Assembly (NCBI GenBank): GCA_022865305.1 | Contig: JALHSP010000003.1 | Location: 1-40,672 of the forward strand | Direction of reading: 5' to 3' | Origin: Bacteroidales bacterium | GTDB taxonomy: Bacteria > Bacteroidota > Bacteroidia > Bacteroidales > VadinHA17 | Length of the DNA stretch: 40,672 nt | Shown: positions 15,737-24,822 of the stretch, in pieces | Numbering within the stretch: the first letter of the stretch is position 1 | How the letters are laid out: every line of letters begins with the position of its first letter | The notes under the pieces: generated by a model | Seen by the model: only the letters and a program-made list of their open reading frames with translations | What the model was told of the DNA's origin: nothing | The model's database searches: none | Translations under genes and position numbers: made by a program

Positions 15737-16498
15737 ATGAAAATAGTTTACAAAATGATGTTCCTATTCCTTCTTACCGGATCAATTCCTCTATCGTCGG
15801 CTTTTGGTCAGGAGAAGAAGAATGAACAGAAAATAAAAGTCATTATTGCCGACGAATCAGGAACTAAAACCGTCATTGATACAACTTTGACCGGTAATTC
15901 CATGCCTGAAACCATAACACTTAAAAACGGGAAAGTAATTTTTATCGGAAAACCCGGGACCAGCATGAGCCACAAAGAGTCCACGGGCGGGAAAGAGAAT
16001 GTAATCGTTACTGTAACATCTGATGAGGACGGGGAAAAGAGAAAAGAGGAAAGGATCATCATAATGAGCTCTGATTCTGTTGAATGGACCCTCTCATCAA
16101 TTGACAAGGGGAGAGATTTCTATGTTTACAGCCATTCAGAGAGTAAGGATGGGAAACCTTTAAAACATATTACAACAGCTTCAGCAGGAGCAGGATACGG
16201 TACATGGGCAGATTCAGCAGGTAAAAAAGTTATCATTATAAAAGATATAAAGGAAAAGGTCGGTAAAAACGGAAAAACCTTTGATATAATTGTTGAACCG
16301 GATGATATGGATACTGACACAGATGTTACAAAGTATGTAGTGGCAAAAGACGGGATTGTCGTAACAGTTGAATGTAATGATGAAGCCAGGGCAAAGGAGC
16401 TGATCAAAGAAATTGAAAGCAAACTTGATGTAAAAAGTGAGCAGGAAGGAAATAAAGAAGTCGTAAAAACTGAAACAAAAAAGATAATAAAAAAATAG
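15737..16498 (+). CDS. Exported hypothetical protein divergent from the two-component system
   Basis: A 253-residue protein of unknown family. A signal peptide is clear ('MFLFLLTGSIPLSSAFGQ'), so it enters the periplasm or beyond. The mature part is rich in Lys, Glu, Asp and Val/Ile, with alternating beta-like segments ('KIKVIIADESGTKTVIDTTL', 'VEWTLSS', 'KKVIIIKDIKEK') and a charged C-terminal helix ending in polylysine. No catalytic motif or T9SS tail is seen. The ATG at 15737 is preferred over an upstream start because it directly precedes the signal peptide and follows the -7 box. Its position suggests it is a target, and perhaps an accessory or feedback factor, of the adjacent kinase/regulator pair; this is inference. 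Confidence 0.75.
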   Translation: MKIVYKMMFLFLLTGSIPLSSAFGQEKKNEQKIKVIIADESGTKTVIDTTLTGNSMPETITLKNGKVIFIGKPGTSMSHKESTGGKENVIVTVTSDEDGEKRKEERIIIMSSDSVEWTLSSIDKGRDFYVYSHSESKDGKPLKHITTASAGAGYGTWADSAGKKVIIIKDIKEKVGKNGKTFDIIVEPDDMDTDTDVTKYVVAKDGIVVTVECNDEARAKELIKEIESKLDVKSEQEGNKEVVKTETKKIIKK

Positions 16499-16530
16499 AG
16501 AATCCCGATCAGGCTTTCATGTTCATTCCT

Positions 16531-16566
16531 GAAAATGAGTCCGGTTTTCCGGCTCATTTTCTTTTT
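16531..16566 (+). terminator. Intrinsic terminator after the exported-protein gene
   Basis: GAAAATGAGTCCGG and CCGGCTCATTTTC form a strong stem with a TTTT loop, followed by TTTTT. It lies 33 nt after the stop codon and ends at the 3' end of the convergent rluA-type gene. Confidence 0.85.
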
Positions 16567-17245
16567 ATATGCCGGTATCCTTAAATGAGTTCCAGATATC
16601 GCCTTCTGGTAATGGTGCAGTGATCATGATATTTTCTTTTCTGACCGGATGTATAAATTCCATTTTTCGTGCAAAAAGGCTGATACTGCCATCTTCATTT
16701 GACCTGGCAAAACCATATTTCAGATCTCCCTTCACAGGACAACCTATCCTGGCAAGCTGTGCCCTGATCTGGTGATGTCGTCCCGAATGAAGCTCAATCT
16801 CCAGAAGATAATAGCGTTCCGACCTGCCCGCTAGTCTGTAGGTAAGACTGGCTTTCTTTGATCCTTTCACCTCGTTATCATACACATATGTCTTGTTCTG
16901 CTTTTCATTCTTTTTCAGAAAATGTGTAATTGTTGAATGATCTTCAGGAGGCCTCTCTTTTACAATTGCCAGGTAGGTTTTTTTAATCTGGTTTGTCCGG
17001 AACATTTCATTCAACCTCTCAAGAGCTTTGGACGTTCGGGCATAAACGATAACGCCACCTACCGGACGATCGAGACGGTGAATAACACCAAGAAAAACTT
17101 CACCTGGCTTCCTGTACTTTTCCGCAATATATTTCTTTATTATGGTGTCAAGCGATGTATCCCCCGTCTTATCACTCTGTGCCAGGTCGGAAGATCTTTT
17201 ATTAACGGCAATGATATGATTATCTTCGTAAAGTATTTCGATCAT
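16565..17245 (-). CDS. RluA-family 23S rRNA/tRNA pseudouridine synthase
   Basis: A 226-residue enzyme that isomerises uridine to pseudouridine in structured RNA. The start 'ILYEDNHIIAVNKRSSDL' and the catalytic signature 'HRLDRPVGGVIVYARTSKAL' (Asp in HRLD) identify the RluA family; 'LHSGRHHQIRAQLARIGCPV' is the second signature. There is no N-terminal S4 domain, so it is a minimal RluA/TruC/YlyB-like form and its exact target base cannot be told. It lies 11 nt after panB on the same strand and is likely co-transcribed. The stop codon touches the T-run of the convergent terminator. Confidence 0.9.
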   Translation of the reverse strand: MIEILYEDNHIIAVNKRSSDLAQSDKTGDTSLDTIIKKYIAEKYRKPGEVFLGVIHRLDRPVGGVIVYARTSKALERLNEMFRTNQIKKTYLAIVKERPPEDHSTITHFLKKNEKQNKTYVYDNEVKGSKKASLTYRLAGRSERYYLLEIELHSGRHHQIRAQLARIGCPVKGDLKYGFARSNEDGSISLFARKMEFIHPVRKENIMITAPLPEGDIWNSFKDTGI

Positions 17246-17256
17246 CTCAGATGAGA

Positions 17257-18072
17257 TTAATACTGTTCCTTTTCATTCGGGAACTGCTGTGTCTTTACAT
17301 CATTTATATATGTCTGCACAGCTCCTTTAATTTCTGAGTAAAGATTATGATACCTACGAAGAAACCTTGGAGAAAATTCCTGGGTAATACCCAGCATATC
17401 ATGAAGGACAAGCACCTGTCCGTCAGTTTTACCACCTGCTCCAATACCGATTACAGGTATCTTAATAGCACCTGTTACCTCTTCAGCCAGCTTAGCCGGT
17501 ATTTTTTCAAGCACTAAAGCAAAACAACCTGTCTTTTCCAGAAGTCTGGCATCTTCCATAAGTTTTCGGGCTTCCTCTTCTTCTTTTGCCCTGACAACGT
17601 AAGTTCCAAACTTATAAATAGACTGCGGAGTGAGTCCAAGATGTCCCATCACAGGTATTCCTGCAGAGAGAATTCGCTCAACCGATTCGATAATCTCTTG
17701 TCCGCCTTCCAGTTTAACAGCATGTGCACCTGTTTCTTTCATTATCCTGATCGATGAAGCCAACGCTTCCTTTGAATTGCCCTGGTAGGTTCCAAATGGC
17801 AGGTCGACCACAACCAAAGCCCTTTTAACTGCTCTAACTACTGATGCAGCATGATAGATCATATTGTCGAGAGTAATGGGGAGCGTTGTATCAAAACCGG
17901 CCATCACATTCGAGGCAGAATCTCCAACCAGAATAACATCAATCTCGGCTTCATCAAGTATCCTGGCAATGGAATAATCGTAGGCAGTGAGCATTGCAAT
18001 CTTCTCGCCTTTGATCTTCATCTCATTCAGTATGTGAGTTGTGATCCTTTTAACAGATTTATGTATCGACAT
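17257..18072 (-). CDS. panB: 3-methyl-2-oxobutanoate hydroxymethyltransferase
   Basis: A 271-residue TIM-barrel enzyme that makes ketopantoate from ketoisovalerate and methylene-THF, the first step of pantothenate and CoA synthesis. Motifs are '[19 protein letters not shown]', the metal/substrate site '[20 protein letters not shown]', '[15 protein letters not shown]', 'KLEGGQE' and '[11 protein letters not shown]', then '[20 protein letters not shown]'. Length and residues are normal. No panC or panD is adjacent. It is followed on the same strand by the pseudouridine synthase gene 11 nt away. Confidence 0.96.
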   Translation of the reverse strand: MSIHKSVKRITTHILNEMKIKGEKIAMLTAYDYSIARILDEAEIDVILVGDSASNVMAGFDTTLPITLDNMIYHAASVVRAVKRALVVVDLPFGTYQGNSKEALASSIRIMKETGAHAVKLEGGQEIIESVERILSAGIPVMGHLGLTPQSIYKFGTYVVRAKEEEEARKLMEDARLLEKTGCFALVLEKIPAKLAEEVTGAIKIPVIGIGAGGKTDGQVLVLHDMLGITQEFSPRFLRRYHNLYSEIKGAVQTYINDVKTQQFPNEKEQY

Positions 18073-18099
18073 AATTCTAAATTTGTTAATTCAAGAGCG

Positions 18100-18107
18100 C
18101 AAAGTTA
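18100..18107 (-). promoter_or_regulatory. Candidate -7 box (TAACTTTG) of panB
   Basis: The minus strand reads TAACTTTG (plus CAAAGTTA), 27 nt before the panB start. The -33 element is not recognisable. Confidence 0.45.
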
Positions 18108-18240
18108 CTGATTTGAAACAGATGATACATCTTCATAGTAATATCTTTTTATTTTGGCAGTTTCTGATATAATTCCTGTCGTTTTGTCATAATAAGTTTT
18201 TAAAGAGACCTCTATTCTCCCTAAGTTGCGCCATATTTAC

Positions 18241-18265
18241 CTGAATCGTACTTCTGAATCGTACT
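18241..18265. repeat. Two 12-bp direct repeats (CTGAATCGTACT) upstream of dnaK
   Basis: Identical copies at 18241-18252 and 18254-18265, period 13 bp, about 70-90 nt before the dnaK ATG. No CIRCE (TTAGCACTC...GAGTGCTAA) is present in this leader. It may be a regulator site. Confidence 0.6.
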
Positions 18266-18333
18266 ATTATCTCTGTTGGCATAATCATTGCAGACACATT
18301 CTATCAAAACAAAAATTCTTAAATCAAAATAAA

Positions 18334-20259
18334 ATGGGAAAAATAATTGGTATCGATCTTGGAACAACAAATTCATGTGTTGCCGTAATGGAAGGCAATG
18401 AACCCGTCGTGATCCCCAACAGTGAAGGTAAGAGAACAACACCATCAATTGTTGCATTTGTTGAGAACGGTGAACGCAAGGTAGGTGACCCTGCAAAACG
18501 TCAGGCAATTACCAATTCCAAAAAAACCGTTTACTCCATAAAGAGATTCATGGGTGAACCATATGAAAAGTTGAATAAAGAGATAAAAAGAGTAACCTAT
18601 ACCGTGGTTAAAGGTGATAATAGCACTCCAAGAGTCAAAATTGATAACAGGATGTATTCTCCGCAGGAGATTTCGGCAATGATCCTTCAGAAAATGAAAA
18701 AAACAGCAGAAGATTATCTTGGGCAGGAGGTTACGGATGCAGTCATTACAGTTCCTGCATACTTCAGCGATTCTCAGCGCCAGGCCACAAAAGAGGCCGG
18801 CGAAATAGCAGGGTTAAATGTTAAAAGGATAATCAATGAACCAACTGCTGCATCGCTTGCCTACGGTCTTGATAAAAAATCTCAAGATCTTAAAATTGCT
18901 GTGTTTGATCTTGGCGGAGGCACTTTCGATATTTCGATTCTTGAACTGGGTGATGGTGTTTTTGAAGTCAAATCGACAAATGGGGACACCCATCTCGGTG
19001 GCGACGACTTTGATCATCTGATTATTGACTGGCTCGCTGAAGAGTTTCTGAAAAATGAAGGATTAGATCTCAGAAAAGATTCTATGGCATTGCAGAGACT
19101 TAAAGAGGCTGCTGAAAAGGCTAAAATCGAATTGTCAAGCGCTACATCAACAGAGATCAATCTTCCATATATCATGCCTGTCGACGGAATTCCAAAACAT
19201 CTGGTGAAGACACTGACACGTGCAAATTTTGAAAAGATATGCGATTCCCTGATCCAGGCTTGCATTGAACCATGCCAGAAAGCAATGAACGATTCAGGTT
19301 TCAAGGTTTCCGATATTGATGAGGTTTTACTTGTTGGAGGATCAACCCGGATACCAGCAATACAGCAGATTGTCGAGAAATTTTTTAACAAGGTCCCTTC
19401 AAAAGGTGTTAATCCTGATGAAGTTGTTGCAGTGGGTGCTGCCATTCAGGGAGGTGTGCTTACGGGAGAAGTGAAAGATGTCCTGCTTCTTGATGTAACT
19501 CCATTGTCACTGGGGATTGAAACTATGGGTGGGGTGATGACCAAACTTATTGATTCAAACACAACAATACCAACCAAAAAAACAGAGGTATTTACCACGG
19601 CTGCCGATAGCCAGTCGTCGGTTGAAATCCACGTTCTTCAGGGAGAGAGACCTATGGCAGTAGGAAACAAAACAATCGGGCGCTTTCATCTCGATGGAAT
19701 TCCACCTGCACCAAGAGGCATTCCACAAATTGAAGTAACTTTCGATATCGATGCAAATGGTATTTTACATGTTACTGCAAAAGACAGGGGAACAGGTAAA
19801 GAACAGAGAATAAGGATTGAAGCCTCTTCTGGTTTAAGTGATGATGAGATAAAAAGAATGAGAGACGAGGCGAAGGCATATGCCGAAGCAGACAGTAACG
19901 CGAGAGCTAAAGCCGATAAGATCAATACTGCCGACAGCATGATCTTTACAACCGAAAAACAGCTTAAAGAATTTGGTGATAAGCTCCCTGCTGACAAAAA
20001 ACCTGCTATTGAAGATGCACTTGCAAAACTTAAGGAAGCTCATAAAAACCAGGATATTGTAGCTATCGATAAGGCTCTTGCCGACCTGAATGCTGTATGG
20101 CAAGCCGCCTCCGAAGAGATGTACAAAACAGCTCAGAGTACCAGTCAGACTACATCACAACCAGGACCCGATCAACCCGGAAAGGATCAACCCGGCGGTT
20201 CCGGACCAAAGTCAGGTAATGATGAAGTTACTGATGTGGATTTCGAAGAGGTAAAATAA
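18334..20259 (+). CDS. dnaK: Chaperone Hsp70
   Basis: A 641-residue Hsp70 that uses ATP cycles to bind unfolded segments with DnaJ and GrpE. The ATPase domain (about 1-385) starts '[20 protein letters not shown]' and has '[16 protein letters not shown]' and '[17 protein letters not shown]'. The linker '[19 protein letters not shown]' leads to the substrate domain and helical lid. The C-terminal tail is Gln/Pro/Gly-rich and ends in the conserved '[11 protein letters not shown]'. The start at 18334 is chosen because upstream in-frame codons do not resemble DnaK. No grpE or dnaJ is adjacent, so it is monocistronic here. Confidence 0.97.
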   Translation: MGKIIGIDLGTTNSCVAVMEGNEPVVIPNSEGKRTTPSIVAFVENGERKVGDPAKRQAITNSKKTVYSIKRFMGEPYEKLNKEIKRVTYTVVKGDNSTPRVKIDNRMYSPQEISAMILQKMKKTAEDYLGQEVTDAVITVPAYFSDSQRQATKEAGEIAGLNVKRIINEPTAASLAYGLDKKSQDLKIAVFDLGGGTFDISILELGDGVFEVKSTNGDTHLGGDDFDHLIIDWLAEEFLKNEGLDLRKDSMALQRLKEAAEKAKIELSSATSTEINLPYIMPVDGIPKHLVKTLTRANFEKICDSLIQACIEPCQKAMNDSGFKVSDIDEVLLVGGSTRIPAIQQIVEKFFNKVPSKGVNPDEVVAVGAAIQGGVLTGEVKDVLLLDVTPLSLGIETMGGVMTKLIDSNTTIPTKKTEVFTTAADSQSSVEIHVLQGERPMAVGNKTIGRFHLDGIPPAPRGIPQIEVTFDIDANGILHVTAKDRGTGKEQRIRIEASSGLSDDEIKRMRDEAKAYAEADSNARAKADKINTADSMIFTTEKQLKEFGDKLPADKKPAIEDALAKLKEAHKNQDIVAIDKALADLNAVWQAASEEMYKTAQSTSQTTSQPGPDQPGKDQPGGSGPKSGNDEVTDVDFEEVK

Positions 20260-20312
20260 ATACCAGGGATAGTCCTGATATGTAGTACAATTTCAACGTA
20301 GAGGGTGTATTA

Positions 20313-20462
20313 AAAGGACACCACCTCCCCCCTGACTGTAAACGTCAGGGGTACTCCTCCTCTGAAGAGGAGGAGAAAGTTATATAATTATATATCAGTC
20401 ATTTCCCCTCCTTTTCAAAGGAGGGGTGTCCCAACCACGGTGTTGGGACGGGGTGGTTGATA
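20313..20462. repeat. Multi-hairpin GC-rich intergenic repeat element
   Basis: Between dnaK and the next gene lie successive hairpins: CCCCTGAC/GTCAGGGG, CTCCTCCTCT/GAGGAGGAG, an AT palindrome around TATATAATTATATA, CCCCTCC/GGAGGGG, and GTCCCAACCA/TGTTGGGAC. The outer edges CCACCTCCCC and GGGGTGGT can also pair. There is no coding frame. It looks like a REP-like mobile intergenic element. The rest of the 307-bp gap is AT-rich and featureless. Confidence 0.7.
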
Positions 20463-20566
20463 CTACTTTTTAGAAATCCCCTGCTTTATTTAAATCATAA
20501 ATCCATTAAAAATTCCGATACCTCCTTTTTTTTGTACTTTTATGCCAGATATCCCGTTTTTTATTT

Positions 20567-21364
20567 ATGAGTATTAGAATAATTAGAATAATTACAATTG
20601 TCTCTCTGTTAATCTTTTCGGCCAATGCAATTAGTCAGACTGCATCAGATATCAATAAAACTGATCAGCAGGGTCGTAAACAAGGTCGCTGGATTAAAAA
20701 ATACCCCAATAAGAACATTATGTACGAGGGTATTTTTAAAGACAACTATCCTGCTGGTGAGTTCAGGAGATATTATGAAGACAAAACGATAAAATCCATT
20801 CTTATTTTTAGCAACGAGGGGGAAATAGCCGATGCAACAATTTATCATCCAAATGGTTTTGTTTCAGCTCAGGGGAAATATATTAATCAGCTAAAAGAAG
20901 GGAAATGGAAGTTCTTTTCTTACTCTGTCAATGGTTATCTAATATGTGAGGAAGAGTATTCAAAGAATTTCAGACACGGACAATCATTAAAGTTTTTTCC
21001 GGACAGTACTGTTGCCGAAAGGATAAATTTTGTGAATGATATCCGGCAGGGCGAATGGTTGCAATACTATTCAAACGGAAAAACCTTCCTGAAATCTTAT
21101 TATAAAGATGGATTGCTTAACGGGAAAATTGAAGTATGGTTTGAAAACGGTGCAATTGAGCTTTCGGGATTTTATAAAAATAATCTGCGCGAGGGACACT
21201 GGCATATCTATAATGAAGATGGAAGTCTGAAATATGAACTGGATTATGTTGCAGGGATAACAAAAGACCGTCAGATGGATGTAGATGCTTCTGATCTGAT
21301 TGACTCACTTGAAAAAAATAGCGGGAAAATTGCTGATCCGGAGAAAACCGGGGAAATAAGATAA
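20567..21364 (+). CDS. Exported MORN-repeat protein, YwqK family
   Basis: A 265-residue protein with a signal peptide ('IVSLLIFSANAISQ') followed by about seven MORN/YwqK-type repeats of the pattern G-x-W-x-x-Y/F-x-N-G, for example 'GRKQGRWIKKYPNKNIMYEG', 'GKWKFFSYSVNGYLICEE' and 'REGHWHIYNEDGSLKYEL'. These fold into stacked beta-hairpins. Databases often name the family YwqK antitoxin, but nothing here supports a toxin partner. It should lie in the periplasm or outer envelope. Its stop codon shares a base with the start of the subtilase gene (TAATG), so translation is coupled. Confidence 0.85.
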   Translation: MSIRIIRIITIVSLLIFSANAISQTASDINKTDQQGRKQGRWIKKYPNKNIMYEGIFKDNYPAGEFRRYYEDKTIKSILIFSNEGEIADATIYHPNGFVSAQGKYINQLKEGKWKFFSYSVNGYLICEEEYSKNFRHGQSLKFFPDSTVAERINFVNDIRQGEWLQYYSNGKTFLKSYYKDGLLNGKIEVWFENGAIELSGFYKNNLREGHWHIYNEDGSLKYELDYVAGITKDRQMDVDASDLIDSLEKNSGKIADPEKTGEIR

Positions 21365-23022
21365 TGGATAAATACACTTTATTACGGAGGAAAGGGATAC
21401 CGTGTATCTTCGTCCTGATATTCTTTTTTATATGGAATAATCTCTCCGGACAAAGTGAATTCTATTATTATTTCTACAGGGTTTATTTCAGGGATAAAGG
21501 CGAAAACAGCATCGTAAATTATCTTCCTGAAGATCTCCTTTCACAAAGAGCCCTGAACAGGAGAGCAAATGCAGGGATAGAAGTACCAGATTTCAGGGAT
21601 ATTCCCGTCTTTAGGGGATACCTGAATCAGATAACATCTTTGGGTTACAAATTGCATTGCTCTTCGAAATGGATGAATACGGCACTCTTTAAGACACAGG
21701 TTCCTGCTGATCTGAATGTATTGCTGAACCTGCCATTTGTCAGCGATGTCAAAATTGTGAAAAAACCTGCAGGTAAAAGTCTCTTCAAGGATAAACTTGA
21801 CTTTTCCATGAATCAGGCGGACTATCCCCCGTACGATCGTCCTGTTACCATGGTCAACGGTTATCCGTTGCATAATTCAGGATTTGATGGCAGGGGAATA
21901 CTTATTGCTGTCCTCGATGGAGGGTTCCATAATGCTGACCTGGTATCTTCCCTGAACCTACTTCGCAACCGCCACGGAATAAAGAAAACATACGATTTTG
22001 TTAAAAATAATGAATTTGTGTTTGACTACCATAATCATGGAACAGCTGTGCTTTCTGTCCTTGCCGGGAAAATTGACGGAATAATTCAGGGGACAGCTCC
22101 GGGTGCAGATTTTATGCTTTTCCGAACTGAAGACGTTGAGAGTGAATTTCCTGTCGAGGAAGATTTCTGGGTTTCAGGAGCTGAATATGCTGATAGTGCT
22201 GGAGTTGATATAATATCCTCATCATTAGGTTATTATGTTTTTGATGATCCGACTCTCAATTATAAATACTCTGATCTTGACGGCAATAGCACTTTTATAT
22301 CCTGTGCGGCCGATATTGCAGCTTCAAAAGGGATTCTGGTAATTAACAGTGCAGGAAATGAAAGGAATAAGGAATGGATGAGAATCATTGCTCCTTCCGA
22401 TGGTGATAGTGTAGTTGCAGTAGGGGCAGTTGACGGCAATAATATAATTTCTACTTTCTCTTCAGCCGGGCCCTCTTCTGACGGTGGAATTAAGCCCGAC
22501 AATACAACCATGGGAGTCAGTGTGACGGTACAAACCGATCCTGCTTCAGTGGGCAGGTCAAGCGGAACATCTTTTTCTTGTCCTGTTTTGAGTGGAATGG
22601 CAGCATGCCTGATGCAAGCCGTTCCGGGAGTGACAAATACCGAAATTATCAATGCTCTTCATTATTCTTCCGACAGGTTTTTCTCACCCGATTCGTTATA
22701 TGGTTATGGAATACCTGATATGATAAAAGCTCTGACAAAATTACAGGACTTACATGTTAATATACCTGATAAAGAATATGTTGCAGGGCCAAATCCGACT
22801 ACGGGTGATTTTGAAATAACTTTCAGACAGAATCCGGTATATCTGTTAATTGAGATTTTTTCTTTATCGGGAGAAACAATCTTCAGGCAGGAATATAAGG
22901 AATATGCAGGCCGTGTAATCAGAATAACAGCACTGAATAATAAAGAACAGGGAATTTATTTTGTACGGCTGATAACGGAAAATAACACCTGGCTCAATAA
23001 AGTAATTAAACTGAACAGGTAA
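21364..23022 (+). CDS. Secreted S8 subtilisin-like peptidase with T9SS sorting domain
   Basis: A 552-residue secreted serine protease. A hydrophobic signal lies near 13-30. The N-terminal part 'YYFYRVYFRDKGENSIVNYL' with 'LSQRALNRRA' is typical of Bacteroidota S8 proteins. The triad is Asp185 in 'IAVLDGGFHNAD', His225 in 'HNHGTAVLS' and Ser403 in 'SGTSFSCPVLSGMAA'; the oxyanion Asn is in 'INSAGNERN'. The last 80 residues ('VAGPNPTTGDFEI' through 'GIYFVRLITENNTWLNKVIK') form a type A C-terminal sorting domain, so export is by the type IX system to the cell surface. The start overlaps the MORN gene stop by one base; xseA follows after 2 nt. Confidence 0.93.
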   Translation: MDKYTLLRRKGIPCIFVLIFFFIWNNLSGQSEFYYYFYRVYFRDKGENSIVNYLPEDLLSQRALNRRANAGIEVPDFRDIPVFRGYLNQITSLGYKLHCSSKWMNTALFKTQVPADLNVLLNLPFVSDVKIVKKPAGKSLFKDKLDFSMNQADYPPYDRPVTMVNGYPLHNSGFDGRGILIAVLDGGFHNADLVSSLNLLRNRHGIKKTYDFVKNNEFVFDYHNHGTAVLSVLAGKIDGIIQGTAPGADFMLFRTEDVESEFPVEEDFWVSGAEYADSAGVDIISSSLGYYVFDDPTLNYKYSDLDGNSTFISCAADIAASKGILVINSAGNERNKEWMRIIAPSDGDSVVAVGAVDGNNIISTFSSAGPSSDGGIKPDNTTMGVSVTVQTDPASVGRSSGTSFSCPVLSGMAACLMQAVPGVTNTEIINALHYSSDRFFSPDSLYGYGIPDMIKALTKLQDLHVNIPDKEYVAGPNPTTGDFEITFRQNPVYLLIEIFSLSGETIFRQEYKEYAGRVIRITALNNKEQGIYFVRLITENNTWLNKVIKLNR

Positions 23023-23024
23023 TT

Positions 23025-24395
23025 ATGACTGAGAAACTTTCACTGACAGAATTACAGTTATTGATCAGGGATTCACTATATATGTCTCTGCCGGATATGT
23101 ATTGGGTAATAGCAGAGATATCGGAGATTAAGGAAAACTATGCAGGTCATTGCTACCTTGAGCTTATTGAAAAACATCCTGATGAGAAAAATGTCCGGGC
23201 ACGCGTAAAAGCAATAATCTGGAGCAAACGTTATAGATTCCTGAAAGCATTTTTTGAAAATATTACCGGCGAAACACTCAGGCAGGGTTTGAAAATCCTG
23301 GTCAGAACTAAAGTAGAATATCACGAACTATATGGTCTGAGCCTTGTCATATCCGATATCGATCCTTCTTTTACACTGGGAGAAATGGCAATAAAACGCC
23401 AGCTCATTATAAAAAGGCTTGAGGATGAAGGTGTGATTACTATGAACAAAGAACTGGATTTTCCTCTTGTCCCCCAGAAGATTGCAATAGTTTCTTCTAA
23501 AAGTGCAGCAGGTTATACTGATTTTCTTTCTCACCTGACTGATAATAGTTACGGTTATATCTTCTATACTCTCCTGTTCGAAACAGCCATGCAAGGAACA
23601 GATACAGAAATAAGTGTAATAAATACACTTAATAGAATTGCACAATTTACCGGACTATTCGATGTTGTTGTAATAATACGGGGAGGTGGTTCCCTGACTG
23701 ACCTTAGCTGGTTCGATAATTACAATATTGCATACCTTGTAACACAATTCACGTTGCCGGTAATCACAGGTATCGGGCATGAAAAAGACCTTTCAGTTAC
23801 CGATATGGTTGCTTATCAATCGCTTAAGACTCCTACTGCCGTCGCAGATTACCTGATCGACTGCATAGCCCGTTTCGAAAACCATCTGAATGAGATGAGC
23901 TCTGAAATCATTGAAAGTTCCAGAATAATTCTTGAAGAAAACAGAAACCGGGTAGAAACATGCAGATTGAAACTTATTCCGGTTGCAAGGGTAATGATCT
24001 CAGACATAAAAGAGCAACTTTCAGGCAGACTGATTGAAATAATAAATACCGGAAAAGAAATTATGGGAAAAGCTGCCCTGGTTCCTGCTTACCTGAAATC
24101 AAGACTGCTTTCAGCAACAAAATCCATAATAGAAAAAAATGATTCATCTTTTAAACAAAAAAAATATAACATGGTAAGTTATACCACTAATTACCTTAAT
24201 AGTAATAACAATAAAATTGACGGACTTGGCAATTCCCTCAAAATATTAAGTCCTGGAAATGTACTTAAAAGGGGTTATACCATCACTTCTTTGAACGGGA
24301 GAATAATAAAAAGCTCCGGGGTAATAAAAACTGATGACATAATTGATACCACATTCTCAGATGGTAAAATAAAAAGTAAAGTGATAAAAAGATAA
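23025..24395 (+). CDS. xseA: Exodeoxyribonuclease VII large subunit
   Basis: A 456-residue catalytic subunit of ExoVII, which degrades single-stranded DNA from both ends. The OB-fold (about 5-105) starts 'LSLTELQLLIRDSLY' and 'YWVIAEISEIKENYAGHCYL'. The nuclease core contains 'IAIVSSKSAAGYTDFLSHL', 'VVIIRGGGSLTDLSWFDNY' and 'PVITGIGHEKDLSVTDMVAY', all conserved, followed by a long helical region and a C-terminal 'VLKRGYTITSLNG' segment. It is adjacent to xseB as usual. Being directly behind a secreted protease gene is unusual functionally but the 2-nt spacing suggests one transcript. Confidence 0.95.
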   Translation: MTEKLSLTELQLLIRDSLYMSLPDMYWVIAEISEIKENYAGHCYLELIEKHPDEKNVRARVKAIIWSKRYRFLKAFFENITGETLRQGLKILVRTKVEYHELYGLSLVISDIDPSFTLGEMAIKRQLIIKRLEDEGVITMNKELDFPLVPQKIAIVSSKSAAGYTDFLSHLTDNSYGYIFYTLLFETAMQGTDTEISVINTLNRIAQFTGLFDVVVIIRGGGSLTDLSWFDNYNIAYLVTQFTLPVITGIGHEKDLSVTDMVAYQSLKTPTAVADYLIDCIARFENHLNEMSSEIIESSRIILEENRNRVETCRLKLIPVARVMISDIKEQLSGRLIEIINTGKEIMGKAALVPAYLKSRLLSATKSIIEKNDSSFKQKKYNMVSYTTNYLNSNNNKIDGLGNSLKILSPGNVLKRGYTITSLNGRIIKSSGVIKTDDIIDTTFSDGKIKSKVIKR

Positions 24396-24420
24396 ATTAT
24401 GAAGATTTAAACTAAATGAT

Positions 24421-24618
24421 ATGGCAAAAAAGGAATTTTCATTCAACGAAGCTGTCAAAGAGATTGAAAAAATTCTCGGGAATATCGAAAGTGGCATTCT
24501 TGATGTGGATAAATTATCGGTTGAAGTGAAGAAAGCTGCCGGACTAATCAGGCAATGTCAGAAAAAGCTAAGATCAACCGAGGAGGAGATCAACAGTATC
24601 TTTAAAGACCTGGGATAA
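24421..24618 (+). CDS. xseB: Exodeoxyribonuclease VII small subunit
   Basis: A 65-residue, mostly helical protein that coats the long helices of the ExoVII large subunit. 'FSFNEAVKEIEKILGNIESG' and 'DVDKLSVEVKKAAGLIRQCQ' match the family, as do size and position after xseA (25-nt gap). ATG at 24421 is the only sensible start. A strong terminator follows 12 nt after the stop. Confidence 0.93.
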   Translation: MAKKEFSFNEAVKEIEKILGNIESGILDVDKLSVEVKKAAGLIRQCQKKLRSTEEEINSIFKDLG

Positions 24619-24630
24619 CTGGTATAAAAA

Positions 24631-24658
24631 TTAAATCAGGACCGAAGTCCTGATTTAA
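24631..24658. terminator. Bidirectional intrinsic terminator (xseB / trx)
   Basis: A perfect 12-bp stem TTAAATCAGGAC/GTCCTGATTTAA with loop CGAA. Read on the minus strand the loop is TTCG closed by C-G, the extra-stable UUCG tetraloop, followed by TTTTTAT. It can end both convergent transcripts. Confidence 0.85.
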
Positions 24659-24822
24659 TTTACTACCCTAAACCTAAATCCATGAAAAAACTCATGTAAC
24701 CTTCTGTTACTACCTTCTTATGCATTAAACGTATGTAAGGATGAAATGTTTCAATTTTCCCTCTATTTTTTAAAACAAAAATGCTTTTTTTTTAAAACAA
24801 AACTGTTTTTTTGGTTAATAAC

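Noticed and set aside
18113-18333. CIRCE or other known heat-shock operator before dnaK
   Set aside because: I looked for TTAGCACTC and its inverted partner and did not find them. Only the twin 12-bp repeat is present.
20567-21364. YwqK family name suggesting a toxin-antitoxin system
   Set aside because: The name comes from annotation habit. The protein is exported and its neighbour is a secreted protease, with no toxin-like gene next to it.
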